From: JBBRMQ01 sp038230775
Lineage (GTDB): Bacteria > Acidobacteriota > Thermoanaerobaculia > Gp7-AA8
DNA: 35,837 bases
Direction of reading: 5' to 3'
NCBI GenBank assembly: GCA_038230775.1
Contig: JBBRMQ010000009.1
Location: forward strand, 1 to 35,837
Every line of letters begins with the position of its first letter. Within the stretch, counting starts at the first letter, position 1. This document shows, piece by piece, positions 1 to 10,695 of the stretch. Under the pieces are notes generated by a model, which saw nothing but the letters and a program-made list of their open reading frames with translations, did not search any database and had not been told where the DNA came from. The translations under genes and the position numbers were made by a program.

Positions 1-2
1 CG

Positions 3-445
3 CTCGCGACCGGCGACGCGAAGCTGAAGGTGAAGATTCATGCATCGCGCAAACAAGACGACGGAACGTTCCGTCTCGAAGGTCGCCCGCTCGACATGAC
101 GCGCGAGCTGCGCGAGCGAATCGTCGCGACGATTTCAGGCCGGTCTTCGAGCACTTCGCCGCCAACCTCGCGTTCTGGGGCGCGCTGATTCTGATCATGA
201 ACCGCCACACGGTCGGCGCGGGCGCCGCGATCGCGATCGTTCTTGCGGCGGCCGCGATCTTCTACGGGTTTCGCGCGCGGCGCGAGTTGTTCGTGTTCTA
301 TGGATACGTCTACGGGCTCATCGCGATCGATGCGCTGATGTTGTGGAACGTCCACGACGAGCTCGCGATCGTATTGCTCCTGCTCGTTTCCACGATCGCG
401 GTAATCGTCGCGATGGTCATCACTCACCGGCGGTTCCACCCGTGA
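3..445 (+). CDS. C-terminal part of a multi-pass membrane protein, apparently frameshifted
   Basis: This gene enters from the left edge, so its start is not visible. Two frames appear to encode one protein. The frame at position 3 gives a soluble charged stretch ending in RERIVATISG near 138. The frame at position 2 then gives PVFEHFAANLAFWGALILI and continues through ATG 197 to the TGA at 443-445. One extra base in the GGCCGG run near 139-143 would join them smoothly. The second part has about four hydrophobic helices and ends THRRFHP. Topology (soluble N-terminus, then helices) resembles DUF2157-type proteins, but I do not recognise the family. The stop overlaps the GTG of the next gene, so the two are probably translationally coupled. 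If the frameshift is not real, a separate 82-residue ORF would start at 197. Confidence 0.55.
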   Translation, partial: RDRRREAEGEDSCIAQTRRRNVPSRRSPARHDARAARANRRDDFRPVFEHFAANLAFWGALILIMNRHTVGAGAAIAIVLAAAAIFYGFRARRELFVFYGYVYGLIAIDALMLWNVHDELAIVLLLLVSTIAVIVAMVITHRRFHP

Positions 446-1320
446 TCGCAGACATCATCTTTTTCGTTCTGACGTGGTTTGCCGTCCTTGCGCTGGTGGC
501 GTTGTGCCGTCTGCTCGGACTCCCCCAGGGATGGACTCCGCTGATCCTCTGCCTGGTCACGGCGGAGATTCTGCTGCGACGGGGGCGGAAGACGGGCGTG
601 GAGGCTGCGCTGTGGATCGGCGGCCTGATCGCGTTCATCTTCTCGCTGCCACACAACGGACGGCCCGAAGCGATCCTGGTCTTCGCGGCGGCGTTCGTCC
701 TTGCCGGCTGGCGGCTGCGGAACTCGCTCTTCGGAACGGTGGCCGTCGTGCTGGGGATCGCCTATCTCGCTCAGAAGCACTGGCGATTCGAGGCGATGCT
801 GATGGGCGTCGTCATCGGCATCATCGCCGCGCTCGTGATGACCGCCGTGAAACGCGACTCGCTCTTCGCGCTGGTGGCCATCGTGTCGCCGATTGCCGGA
901 TACGTTGCCTACCATTCGCTGCGGGAGCCATCCCGTGCCGGCGTGGTGATCCTCTTCGCAGCGGCGGCTGCGATCGACCTGGCGATCGGAGTTTACTGCC
1001 GCATCCGTGCGCCTCTCATCGCCGGCGCCGTGTGCGTCGCGATCGCAGCAATCGAGGTGCAGGATTTCATTGCCCTTCCGCTCGAGGCAAGACTGATTCT
1101 TGCCGGCGCTCTGATGCTGGCGACTGCCGCCGCGATCATGCGCGCTCTCCGCCACCGCACAACGGGGATCGTCGTCACGCCGTCGAAACCGCACGAGCTG
1201 CAGCAGATCGTGCAGCTCGCGGTGACCCTGCAGTCGACGCCAACTCAGCCCGCCGAGCCAGCGTCGCTTGAGCCCGGTGGTGGGGGGTTCGGCGGCGCCG
1301 GCGCGAGCGGTCAGTACTAG
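442..1320 (+). CDS. multi-pass membrane protein with glycine-rich C-terminal tail
   Basis: This is a 292-residue membrane protein of unknown function. The GTG at 442 is chosen because it overlaps the preceding TGA (GTGA) and puts the first hydrophobic helix (IADIIFFVLTWFAVLALVAL) at the N-terminus. About eight or nine further helices follow, with few charged residues between them. After the last helix comes a cytosolic-looking segment (HELQQIVQLAVTLQ). The tail is GGGGFGGAGASGQY. A similar glycine-rich ending is common in TPM-domain proteins, but no TPM domain is present here. With the preceding gene it looks like a two-gene membrane operon. The TAG stop at 1318-1320 is also the first three bases of a palindromic repeat. 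Confidence 0.75.
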   Translation: MIADIIFFVLTWFAVLALVALCRLLGLPQGWTPLILCLVTAEILLRRGRKTGVEAALWIGGLIAFIFSLPHNGRPEAILVFAAAFVLAGWRLRNSLFGTVAVVLGIAYLAQKHWRFEAMLMGVVIGIIAALVMTAVKRDSLFALVAIVSPIAGYVAYHSLREPSRAGVVILFAAAAAIDLAIGVYCRIRAPLIAGAVCVAIAAIEVQDFIALPLEARLILAGALMLATAAAIMRALRHRTTGIVVTPSKPHELQQIVQLAVTLQSTPTQPAEPASLEPGGGGFGGAGASGQY

Positions 1321-1373
1321 TGTGTGGGCTGGCTTTAGCCGGCCAGTGACCGGCTGAAGCCGGTCCACACACA
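1318..1373 (+). repeat. palindromic repeat, TGTGTG/CACACA family, copy A1
   Basis: This is a 56-base element bounded by TAGTGTGTGG and CCACACACA. It holds two inner palindromes: a GGCTGG/CCGGCC unit at 1328-1344 and GACCGGCTGAAGCCGGTC at 1348-1365. The second core recurs at 14497, 33420 and 33509 (the last two with one or two changes). The leading TAG is the stop codon of the preceding gene. The rest of the gap to 1496 shows no gene that I can support. Confidence 0.85.
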
Positions 1374-1496
1374 TGGCTGATCAGCGTTTCATCATCGTCG
1401 CACCCGCCATCGCGCGATGAAATCAGCAACCCGCCACCCTGTCGAATCCAAAGATTGCTTCGGCGCACCGTGTTCCACGTGTAACAGCCCGTTGTT

Positions 1497-2429
1497 CTAC
1501 TCAGCGCGTGAGAGCACCCGACGCTCGAGTGCCAGCGCGCCTCCAGCCAGCGCGATGGACGCTGCGGCGGCCGCGAAGCCTGCAACGCAATCGATCGCGT
1601 AGTGGTAGCGGAGATAAAGCGTGGAGAGCCAGTTGCCCACGATGAAGGGCGCAACGATCCAGAAGAGCACGCGCCCGCGCTTCGCCGCATACCAGAAGAC
1701 GATCGTGGACACGGCGATGTGGAGGCTTGGAAAAACGTCGCGCGGCGCGCGAGCTCGATCCATGAAATCGATAATCGGCTGGTAAAGCGAGCCCGAGAGA
1801 GCCTTCGAGTACAGATGCGGAAACGCGATGCCTGGCCCGACCGCAGGAACCATCACGTAGCTCAGCGAGCCGATCGCTCCGCAGATCAGGATCGCGAGGA
1901 GAAACTCACGAAACGTGCGGATGCTGCGTCTGTACCACAGACCGGCTACGACTGGCGGCAGCACGAGGTGGAGCGCATAGCACAGCGAGAGAAAACTGGT
2001 GAGCCCGGGCGAGATCCAATGCTGCATCGGAACCGACGGAGTCTCGCCGAACAACCGCCTGTCGATCGCGAGAAGGTCTGCGTCGAACGTCCGCGGCTGG
2101 ATCGCCGTCCAGATCGCCCAGGTGAAAGTGGCGTAAAACAACAGGAACAGCAGAAAGGGCAACCAGTCGCGCACCACGCCGGCCACGTCGGCCATCCAGC
2201 GGCCGATCGATGACCCCTCCTCCGACTGCGCGGCGTAGCGCAGGGACGCGATGAAGATGATCACCGACATCGGCAGCGCGATGAAGCTTACGGCCCATAG
2301 GTGTTCGCCTCCACCGAAGAGCAGTCGTGACGATGTCGAAAGGCCGATATAGCCGATCAGCACCGCCGCGACGAGGACGCAAAGGACGTCCTCGACGCGA
2401 ATCTCAAGGCTGGAGGCGTAACGGTTCAT
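1497..2429 (-). CDS. PAP2-family membrane phosphatase/transferase (Aur1/inositolphosphotransferase-like branch)
   Basis: This 310-residue integral membrane protein has about six or seven helices and the C-terminal half of a PAP2 (type 2 phosphatidic acid phosphatase) active site. PAVGPG lies near residues 195-200, FPSLH at 233-237 (motif C2, catalytic His) and YLRYHYAID at 272-280 (motif C3, with His and Asp). The classic KxxxxxxRP motif C1 is not obvious, which is typical of the Aur1/Ipt1-like PAP2_3 branch. Such enzymes act on lipid or polyprenyl phosphates at the membrane; the substrate here cannot be told. The start at 2429 lies 26 bases inside the end of the upstream minus-strand TPR gene, so the two are probably cotranscribed. 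Confidence 0.85.
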   Translation of the reverse strand: MNRYASSLEIRVEDVLCVLVAAVLIGYIGLSTSSRLLFGGGEHLWAVSFIALPMSVIIFIASLRYAAQSEEGSSIGRWMADVAGVVRDWLPFLLFLLFYATFTWAIWTAIQPRTFDADLLAIDRRLFGETPSVPMQHWISPGLTSFLSLCYALHLVLPPVVAGLWYRRSIRTFREFLLAILICGAIGSLSYVMVPAVGPGIAFPHLYSKALSGSLYQPIIDFMDRARAPRDVFPSLHIAVSTIVFWYAAKRGRVLFWIVAPFIVGNWLSTLYLRYHYAIDCVAGFAAAAASIALAGGALALERRVLSRAE

Positions 2430-3195
2430 AGTCGATCAGTACCTCGCCGCGGCGGATCGCTTCCATCATTCCTCGGAGCGCCGGCGCATTGGCCTCCGCG
2501 GGATTCAACCGACGGTACGATGCCATGACCTGTTCCGCCGCCGCCAGATCATGCCGCATGGAAAGAAGGCGCAACAGCCGGTAAACGGCGGGCTGAAATG
2601 TCACATCGGCCGCCAGGCTTCGCCGGAACCACGCCTCCGCGGCGGGATCGCCGCCATGCTCGGCGATGCGGCCGAGGATGTAGTCGCGCGTTGCGGCGGA
2701 ATGGAAATCGTCGGGCAACGTGGATAGCGCGCGACGCGCGTCGTCCTCGCGTCTCAAAGCGTACAGGCACAGTGCGGCGTTGAAGACGGCGTCGCTGCGC
2801 GATACCAGCGGATCGTTGCTGCTGGTCGCCGCCGCCGAGAACTCACTCAGAGCCTCCGCGATGCGTCCTTCGTGAACGAGAGCCGCGCCGCGGTCGTATC
2901 GCAGGTTTCCGTCGACGCTTCCCCCGAGTTTCTCGTAGAGATCGATGCGGTTCCTTACGACCGGCCAATCCTCGCGATCAAACGCGTAGCGGATTCCCAG
3001 GATCAGTCCCATGCGCGCGGCGTACGGCACGATGACGACGAGCCCGCCGGCGAGAACTGCGATCGCAGCCGCGGACCCGGCCATCTTGCTTCGCTGGCCG
3101 AACCGATCGTGAAGAAAACGCGTGGCGACCAGGACCGCCGAGGTCATGAGGAGCAGAGGCGCCAGGCGGGCGGCGAGAGACATCCACAACAGCAT
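2404..3195 (-). CDS. membrane-anchored TPR-like protein
   Basis: This is a protein of about 263 residues. Two N-terminal hydrophobic segments (LAPLLLMTSAVLVATRFL and AAAIAVLAGGLVVIVPYA) are followed by a helical region with TPR-like spacing (GAALVHEGRIAEALSEF, AALCLYALRREDDARRAL, LRLLSMRHDLAAAEQVM). TPR proteins are usually scaffolds. I chose the ATG at 3195 because GGCGGG lies just upstream and the first helix starts immediately. ATG 3210 is equally possible. The frame is open as far as 3414, but that extension is cysteine- and arginine-rich and does not look translated. The end overlaps the PAP2 gene by 26 bases, implying an operon. The protein may assist the membrane enzyme, which is inference only. 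Confidence 0.7.
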   Translation of the reverse strand: MLLWMSLAARLAPLLLMTSAVLVATRFLHDRFGQRSKMAGSAAAIAVLAGGLVVIVPYAARMGLILGIRYAFDREDWPVVRNRIDLYEKLGGSVDGNLRYDRGAALVHEGRIAEALSEFSAAATSSNDPLVSRSDAVFNAALCLYALRREDDARRALSTLPDDFHSAATRDYILGRIAEHGGDPAAEAWFRRSLAADVTFQPAVYRLLRLLSMRHDLAAAEQVMASYRRLNPAEANAPALRGMMEAIRRGEVLIDYEPLRLQP

Positions 3196-3605
3196 TTTCC
3201 CGCCCGCCATCAGCGCACAGAATACGCGGATCAAAACGCTGGTGCATGTCGAAAAGCCCGCTGATGACTCGATACAGTCGTTCCTCGCACGTTTTCCACA
3301 ACAGTGCGGATTCGCCTGCTGCATCCCCGTTTTTCCACGGCCGGGCTCGCTGATTCCGTTCGGAAATCTCATCCAAGAAGCTGCGGAGAAAAGGTCGCCC
3401 CTGCCGATGTGCAAAACATGAGGAAAAGGCGCGGAAAATCTGCGGAATCGCGTGTGGATTAGCTGCGAAAAACCGGTGGATTACCGGTGGATTTGTGGCG
3501 GAAATACCAAGGATGGCTTTCGGAGCTAAATCGCTGTAGCAACGAATACTTAAGCCGCGTTCGCTGTTCTTCTTCACACGAAAGCAGCCTTTTTATCATG
3601 TCCCC

Positions 3606-3634
3606 TTGACTTCCCGTTCTACGGGGCGTAGCTT
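3606..3634 (+). promoter_or_regulatory. sigma-70-type promoter candidate upstream of nrdJ
   Basis: TTGACT (3606-3611) and TAGCTT (3629-3634) are separated by 17 bases. This is the best -35/-10 pair in the 740-base gap before nrdJ, and transcription would begin near 3641. It implies a leader of almost 300 bases. I see no NrdR-box pair and no cobalamin-riboswitch core. The segment 3196-3605 holds no gene I can support. Confidence 0.5.
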
Positions 3635-3672
3635 TTGCGGAAACCAAGAAGGTCTACTGCGAGGGGGGATTG

Positions 3673-3819
3673 ATGAAAGATTTGAAGGCTTCGCGTCTGG
3701 CCACCCGTTCTCCACTACGATCCGTTTCATTGCAGATCAGGGATTACCAGGTGACGGCTAAAGTGAAGACTCCAGTCCCGCAGGCTCCGAACACCGCACT
3801 CCGCTCCGCGGCTCGCTAA
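3673..3819 (+). CDS. small leader ORF, 48 residues, upstream of nrdJ
   Basis: An ATG at 3673 follows GAGGGGGG (3660-3667) at ideal spacing, one of the strongest ribosome binding sites in the window. The product is a basic 48-residue peptide beginning MKDLKASRLATR and ending TALRSAAR, with no helix or signal peptide. I recognise no family. A second 10-codon ORF (MKRKLHKKFG) starts immediately after its TAA at 3820. It lies between the putative promoter and the nrdJ coding region, ahead of two hairpins, so it could be a regulatory leader peptide, a small protein or chance. Confidence 0.4.
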   Translation: MKDLKASRLATRSPLRSVSLQIRDYQVTAKVKTPVPQAPNTALRSAAR

Positions 3820-3852
3820 ATGAAACGCAAACTGCACAAAAAGTTCGGTTGA

Positions 3853-3909
3853 CGAACGACGGCGAATATCACGCTGTCGTTCGAAGAAGCGCCCCCTTGC
3901 GGGGCGTTT
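3853..3909 (+). promoter_or_regulatory. two consecutive hairpins in the nrdJ leader
   Basis: The first hairpin pairs 3853-3864 (CGAACGACGGCG) with 3872-3883 (CGCTGTCGTTCG) through 12 pairs, including one G-U, around a 7-base loop. The second pairs 3887-3895 with 3901-3909 (AAGCGCCCC and GGGGCGTTT) around CTTGC. The second ends just before the nrdJ ribosome binding site and is followed by TTTC, so it is at best a weak terminator. It could be an attenuator or the terminator of the short ORF upstream. Confidence 0.45.
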
Positions 3910-3934
3910 CGGTTCAGAGGAGGAGGGAAACATC

Positions 3935-6751
<2,817 letters not shown>

Positions 6752-6777
6752 GGAGTTGCGAACGTATTGCTACGACA

Positions 6778-6805
6778 GGGGCGGCCTCGGCCGCCCCAAG
6801 TTTTT
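6778..6805 (+). terminator. rho-independent terminator of nrdJ
   Basis: GGGGCGGC (6778-6785) pairs with GCCGCCCC (6790-6797) around CTCG and is followed by AAGTTTTT. It lies 26 bases after the nrdJ stop and just before the end of the converging defence operon. There is no T-tract in the opposite direction. Confidence 0.85.
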
Positions 6806-6829
6806 CTAGGCGGAAACCTCACTATACCT

Positions 6830-9694
6830 CTACTTGTCCACGACAATAGCATCCTCTTTCGAGGGATCGTGCACGACAAACAAGAGACGCCGCGAAATGA
6901 GATTGCTCGGAAAGAGAAGCGCAAAGCCCATTGAAACGATGTTCTCGTTGCGAGTCATATCGCGAACGGGGTAAAAGAGCAGAACCGCGCGTCTTGGCTT
7001 CTTGAGTGCGACGACCGACTCAGATGGCGAGTCACCTTCGTGAATTCCAACGATATACTCAAGTATCTTCCGGTGTCGTGGCTCGCTATACGTCTTGAAG
7101 CGGTAGGGTTCGACCTGAACGCGCGCGCGATGGGCGACCGAGAACTCCGCCTTCTTGGTGCCAAGCCAGAATTCATCCCAGTCTTGCAGTTGGGGCGCGA
7201 CAAACAACCAATCATCAATACAAGGATCGCCCATTGCGCCCCGTGCGAACTCAAGAACGGGACCCAATACTCCTGGTTTCGACCATCGATACGATTCCAA
7301 AAAAGTCAGAACGTTTTGCTTATCTAAGAGCGCCCAGTGAGCCACCATCTCGCGGGTCTCGCCGTCTCGCTGGACGGAGAAATACGTCTCGGTGAGCAAT
7401 CCGGTCCCGCTTAGCATCAGTTTCGCCGCAGAATTATTGCTATTTGCACTCTTCTCATCGGTTGGTGCCAGCGTTCGTTCAACCCACTCGCCGCCAAAGT
7501 TTTGGGACTTCAGTACAGCGTTATACATTTTGTTGCGAGATGTAGGCGCGAGAAGATGTGCGGGCACGAGGGGTGGAACATCGCGTGGGGTTATGCGAGG
7601 GTCTGACTCCCGTGAGTAGCGACCCAGTCGGTCACGAAAATCTTCTTCGTCAAGGCAGATGGACTTAAACGCTTCGAGAAGATCGAAGGTTGTTCTACCG
7701 TCAGGTTCGGCCCGTCCAATGAACAGCCGGACAAGATCGCGATAACCGTAACGGTAACCAAACCATCGCCCCATTTGCATCAACGTGTCGGCGTTACGCG
7801 CCCTTCGGCGGTAGTAGCTGATAGTGAGGCCCTCAACCGTATAACCTCTCGATAACTTCGTCCCGCCAACCAGAACCTTCCAGATGGGGCCCGATTCGAA
7901 ATCCGGCGCGAGGGAAGCGTAACGCCGATCGCCGTTAACGATCGCAACCGGCGAATCGCCCAAGACGGATAGGCACCGCTCGACAAATGGAAGAAGTTCT
8001 GGAAAGGTTGGTGGTCTCGGCACGCCCTCTTCATAATCGATCAACGCGCTCGTGAACTCCTCTTCATACAGTGCCTGAAGGCGGCCTAAGGCCTGAGGAG
8101 ATCCGTATTTCGCGTCCCGGAAAACCGTCTCGACGACTCGGACATCGGCTTCATGCTCCGAAATTTTATGCGATCGATGAATGAGCATCGTGTGATGCCG
8201 AAACCGAATTGTTGTTACGCTCTGCCGATAAAGCTTTATTGCGCCACTTAGAATGAAAAGATCGAACGCGCGCGGAAGGTTAGAATCATCAGTATCGTCA
8301 CCCCAGATGCCGCGCACGTAAGTACGCTCGTTCGAAGAACCGTCGGCGAGATCAAAGAAGTCGCTCACGCCCATGTAGCGTGATGGTTTTTGAAGCGAAA
8401 TGATAAAGTCCTTTGGAAAGAGATCTACGGCGTCATCAGGATTTACGAAGACGTTTGCGACAGGCGTTGCAGTGTAGCCCACGTACTGACTGCGCGGGAG
8501 AATCCTTAGCAGTTCTACAATTGCGGCATTGGTAGCCGTGCGCTCGCCCCGGGCCTGCCGGTCTGGTGTTAGCGTATTCAAAGATGCTTGGTCGGATTCG
8601 TCGTCGATTATTAATGCCGGGATCGACGCCAGAGGGGTATGAGTAAGCCCTCGCAAGTCCTTGATGAATTTCGTGAGAATTCGACTGTTCTTCTTGATGA
8701 CAACCATGCGGGCCCGGACTTGGCGAAGATTCTCCATCGAGTTGAGACGGCGATCGGGGCGAGCGCGCTCGAATTCAAGGGCGAGCAGGCCGCGCCTGAG
8801 ACTCTGATAATCGCCTTTCGCGCCCGTCAACCTGTGCCAGTCAAAGGAGCCGAGTTCGCTGGGAATCGCACCATAGCTGATGAACTCCTCCCATTCCTGA
8901 TCATCGATATAGTCATGTGGTTCGTCGGCGGCCGTGTCCGCTAGGATCAATTCCTTCCCAATCAGTTGCTTGTCGATCCTTCGCTGGGTTTGATTTCGGA
9001 GAAGGTCTAGCGTCCCGCCTAGTACGACGATGAGCCGGTATCCAGCATCAGCCGCTTTAGCTATGACACCGATGAAGTTTGCGGTCTTCCCGCTTTGCAC
9101 ATAGCCGACGACCATCCCCTTCGTCTGGTATGCCGCTTCTCGGCTCGGCTCCGACAATTCACGAACAACGCCATCGCTGGCACGATTGAGGTCATCAATA
9201 CTGTCCTCGGGCCATTCAGCGCGGTCTCGGAGGTACTGCGAATAGGAATCCCAGTAGAACGAGGACTCCGCACGACGCGCGGGGGTATACCAATCGTCAT
9301 GCGATAATGCTATGACGGTCGGCTCTTTGCTAAGCGTCCGAGCGGGGATAAGCTCGTCGACTCTGGCCCGCTGAGCGGTGGGCAGCTGAAGAAGATCATA
9401 GATTAGCTGGCGGCGAGTCTCGGAGTTCCGTCCTGTCTCGCCGCACCATCCGGCCTCGCCGTAGTCCCATTGATGAAGATATTGAGTGAAGAGTCGACGG
9501 GCTGCCGCGTTAACGTCATCTGACAGCATCAAGTCAATGGCGTCATCCACGTCGCTATCGGCCAGCGATTTGCCTCGCTTGGAGGCGCTGTCTATGAGGA
9601 ACTCCCGTAACGGACGCGGACCAAGGTCTATCTCCGAATAACCCATCGTCCGAAGTGCGGTCGCGATGATTGGGGTGAGCTCTGATTCATTCAT
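6830..9694 (-). CDS. Z1-domain superfamily 2 helicase-like protein of a restriction-type defence operon
   Basis: This is a 954-residue protein of the Z1 family (Pfam Z1), a helicase-like ATPase found in restriction-modification type operons with MORC-like ATPases. The motifs are intact: Walker A GYVQSGKT at 197-204, DExD-like DDESD at 364-368, motif III-like GYTATP at 406-411, GGTKLSRGYTVEGL at 610-623, and the arginine-finger motif QMGRWFGYR at 640-648. The N-terminal 130 residues and the C-terminal 250 are less conserved and probably bind partners or DNA. It is the last gene of the operon and its ATG overlaps the stop of the DUF4420 gene (ATGA). The likely role is translocating or remodelling unmodified DNA for the nuclease partners. 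Its DNA is visibly poorer in GC than nrdJ next to it, consistent with transfer. Confidence 0.93.
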   Translation of the reverse strand: MNESELTPIIATALRTMGYSEIDLGPRPLREFLIDSASKRGKSLADSDVDDAIDLMLSDDVNAAARRLFTQYLHQWDYGEAGWCGETGRNSETRRQLIYDLLQLPTAQRARVDELIPARTLSKEPTVIALSHDDWYTPARRAESSFYWDSYSQYLRDRAEWPEDSIDDLNRASDGVVRELSEPSREAAYQTKGMVVGYVQSGKTANFIGVIAKAADAGYRLIVVLGGTLDLLRNQTQRRIDKQLIGKELILADTAADEPHDYIDDQEWEEFISYGAIPSELGSFDWHRLTGAKGDYQSLRRGLLALEFERARPDRRLNSMENLRQVRARMVVIKKNSRILTKFIKDLRGLTHTPLASIPALIIDDESDQASLNTLTPDRQARGERTATNAAIVELLRILPRSQYVGYTATPVANVFVNPDDAVDLFPKDFIISLQKPSRYMGVSDFFDLADGSSNERTYVRGIWGDDTDDSNLPRAFDLFILSGAIKLYRQSVTTIRFRHHTMLIHRSHKISEHEADVRVVETVFRDAKYGSPQALGRLQALYEEEFTSALIDYEEGVPRPPTFPELLPFVERCLSVLGDSPVAIVNGDRRYASLAPDFESGPIWKVLVGGTKLSRGYTVEGLTISYYRRRARNADTLMQMGRWFGYRYGYRDLVRLFIGRAEPDGRTTFDLLEAFKSICLDEEDFRDRLGRYSRESDPRITPRDVPPLVPAHLLAPTSRNKMYNAVLKSQNFGGEWVERTLAPTDEKSANSNNSAAKLMLSGTGLLTETYFSVQRDGETREMVAHWALLDKQNVLTFLESYRWSKPGVLGPVLEFARGAMGDPCIDDWLFVAPQLQDWDEFWLGTKKAEFSVAHRARVQVEPYRFKTYSEPRHRKILEYIVGIHEGDSPSESVVALKKPRRAVLLFYPVRDMTRNENIVSMGFALLFPSNLISRRLLFVVHDPSKEDAIVVDK

Positions 9695-10695
9695 GAGTCG
9701 TAGCCTAGGAATGGTGTAAGCAATGAGTAGTAAGTCGGATCGGGAGTCTCTACAACGATGCCATCGAGATTCAGGCGGTATCGAACATCTAGGATTCGTG
9801 AAGAAAGTGATTGACCCAACCCGAGATCAAGCAGAGCACGAGTGACCCGGGGGCTGCCGTCAGTGACTAACATTGCGCCGGGAGGCAGCCGAAAGTCATA
9901 TTTATCTTGGTACCGGGTGCCACTTTCGTCGCCATACCCAATGCCATGAAGTCGCTCGTTGAACGCACTCAGTAAATCCGGCCCCGGCTCGAGCATGTCG
10001 CGGACCCTCCCCACCATACCGGGCAGACTGATTCCGGCTGCACCAGAGCGTTTCAGCGTGAGCGACAAGACGATTAGCGAACATCCGGGACTGGGCACGA
10101 GCTGGTCCAGGCTATTGATAGTGTGCACTCGAGAAGCACCAATCGTAGTCTTGACCTCAAGCTCAGCATTGCCACCCCGAAAGTCATGAGCTTCGCCTCG
10201 GGGTCCGACCCACGACGTCAACGCAAGACCAGCGTTCCGGTTCGCTGCTAGCTCCAAAAACCACAGCTCGCCCCAAAGACCAATCTGTCTTTCCAGTGAC
10301 AGATCTTCGTCCCTGCGTAGCAGAAGCTCCCAAAGGTCAATCGCGCCGCGAATAGCGTCGAGCGCCGGCACGCGGTCTAGCTGTATGCGATCAGCAATGT
10401 CCTGAATTAGCGAATATAGCGGCTTAAAAAGAACACGGTTCTCGGTGGAGCATTCAACGACAGATCCTTCGGAATCGGACCGGAAAGAAACATCGACAGC
10501 ACTGAGCGGCAATGTCACGTCCCGTGGCGGTGTGACCGTTCGGCATCGGAGTCCCATCCGGCGTGCGCCGTCATCGACGAAGATGAATATAGACGGCGCT
10601 CCCCGTATGGGATGCAGCGCCGGCACCCCTGGCGCGATGAACGTCTGTTCAAAATGCTCCCAAGTGAGATGACGTTCTGGGTTTGGAACGTTCAC
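9691..10695 (-). CDS. PD-(D/E)XK motif protein, DUF4420 family (putative restriction nuclease)
   Basis: This 334-residue protein has the PD-(D/E)XK nuclease signature. GLWGELWFLE carries Glu143, HDFRGGNAELEVKT carries Asp171 and the E-x-K pair Glu180/Lys182, and the spacing fits the fold. Proteins of this type (DUF4420) regularly sit beside Z1 helicases and GHKL ATPases. It is the best candidate for the DNA-cutting subunit of the system. Start and stop are both coupled to neighbours: the GTG start at 10695 overlaps the stop of the ATPase gene (GTGA), and its own TGA overlaps the ATG of the Z1 gene (ATGA). Such tight coupling suggests fixed stoichiometry in a complex, which is inference. Confidence 0.9.
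   Translation of the reverse strand: MNVPNPERHLTWEHFEQTFIAPGVPALHPIRGAPSIFIFVDDGARRMGLRCRTVTPPRDVTLPLSAVDVSFRSDSEGSVVECSTENRVLFKPLYSLIQDIADRIQLDRVPALDAIRGAIDLWELLLRRDEDLSLERQIGLWGELWFLELAANRNAGLALTSWVGPRGEAHDFRGGNAELEVKTTIGASRVHTINSLDQLVPSPGCSLIVLSLTLKRSGAAGISLPGMVGRVRDMLEPGPDLLSAFNERLHGIGYGDESGTRYQDKYDFRLPPGAMLVTDGSPRVTRALLDLGLGQSLSSRILDVRYRLNLDGIVVETPDPTYYSLLTPFLGYDS

Noticed and set aside
424..1374. Minus-strand ORF of 316 codons opposite the membrane protein gene
   Set aside because: Highly charged shadow of hydrophobic coding sequence.
3415..3934. Cobalamin riboswitch before the B12-dependent reductase
   Set aside because: I could not find the conserved cobalamin-riboswitch core in the leader, and the hairpins do not match its architecture.
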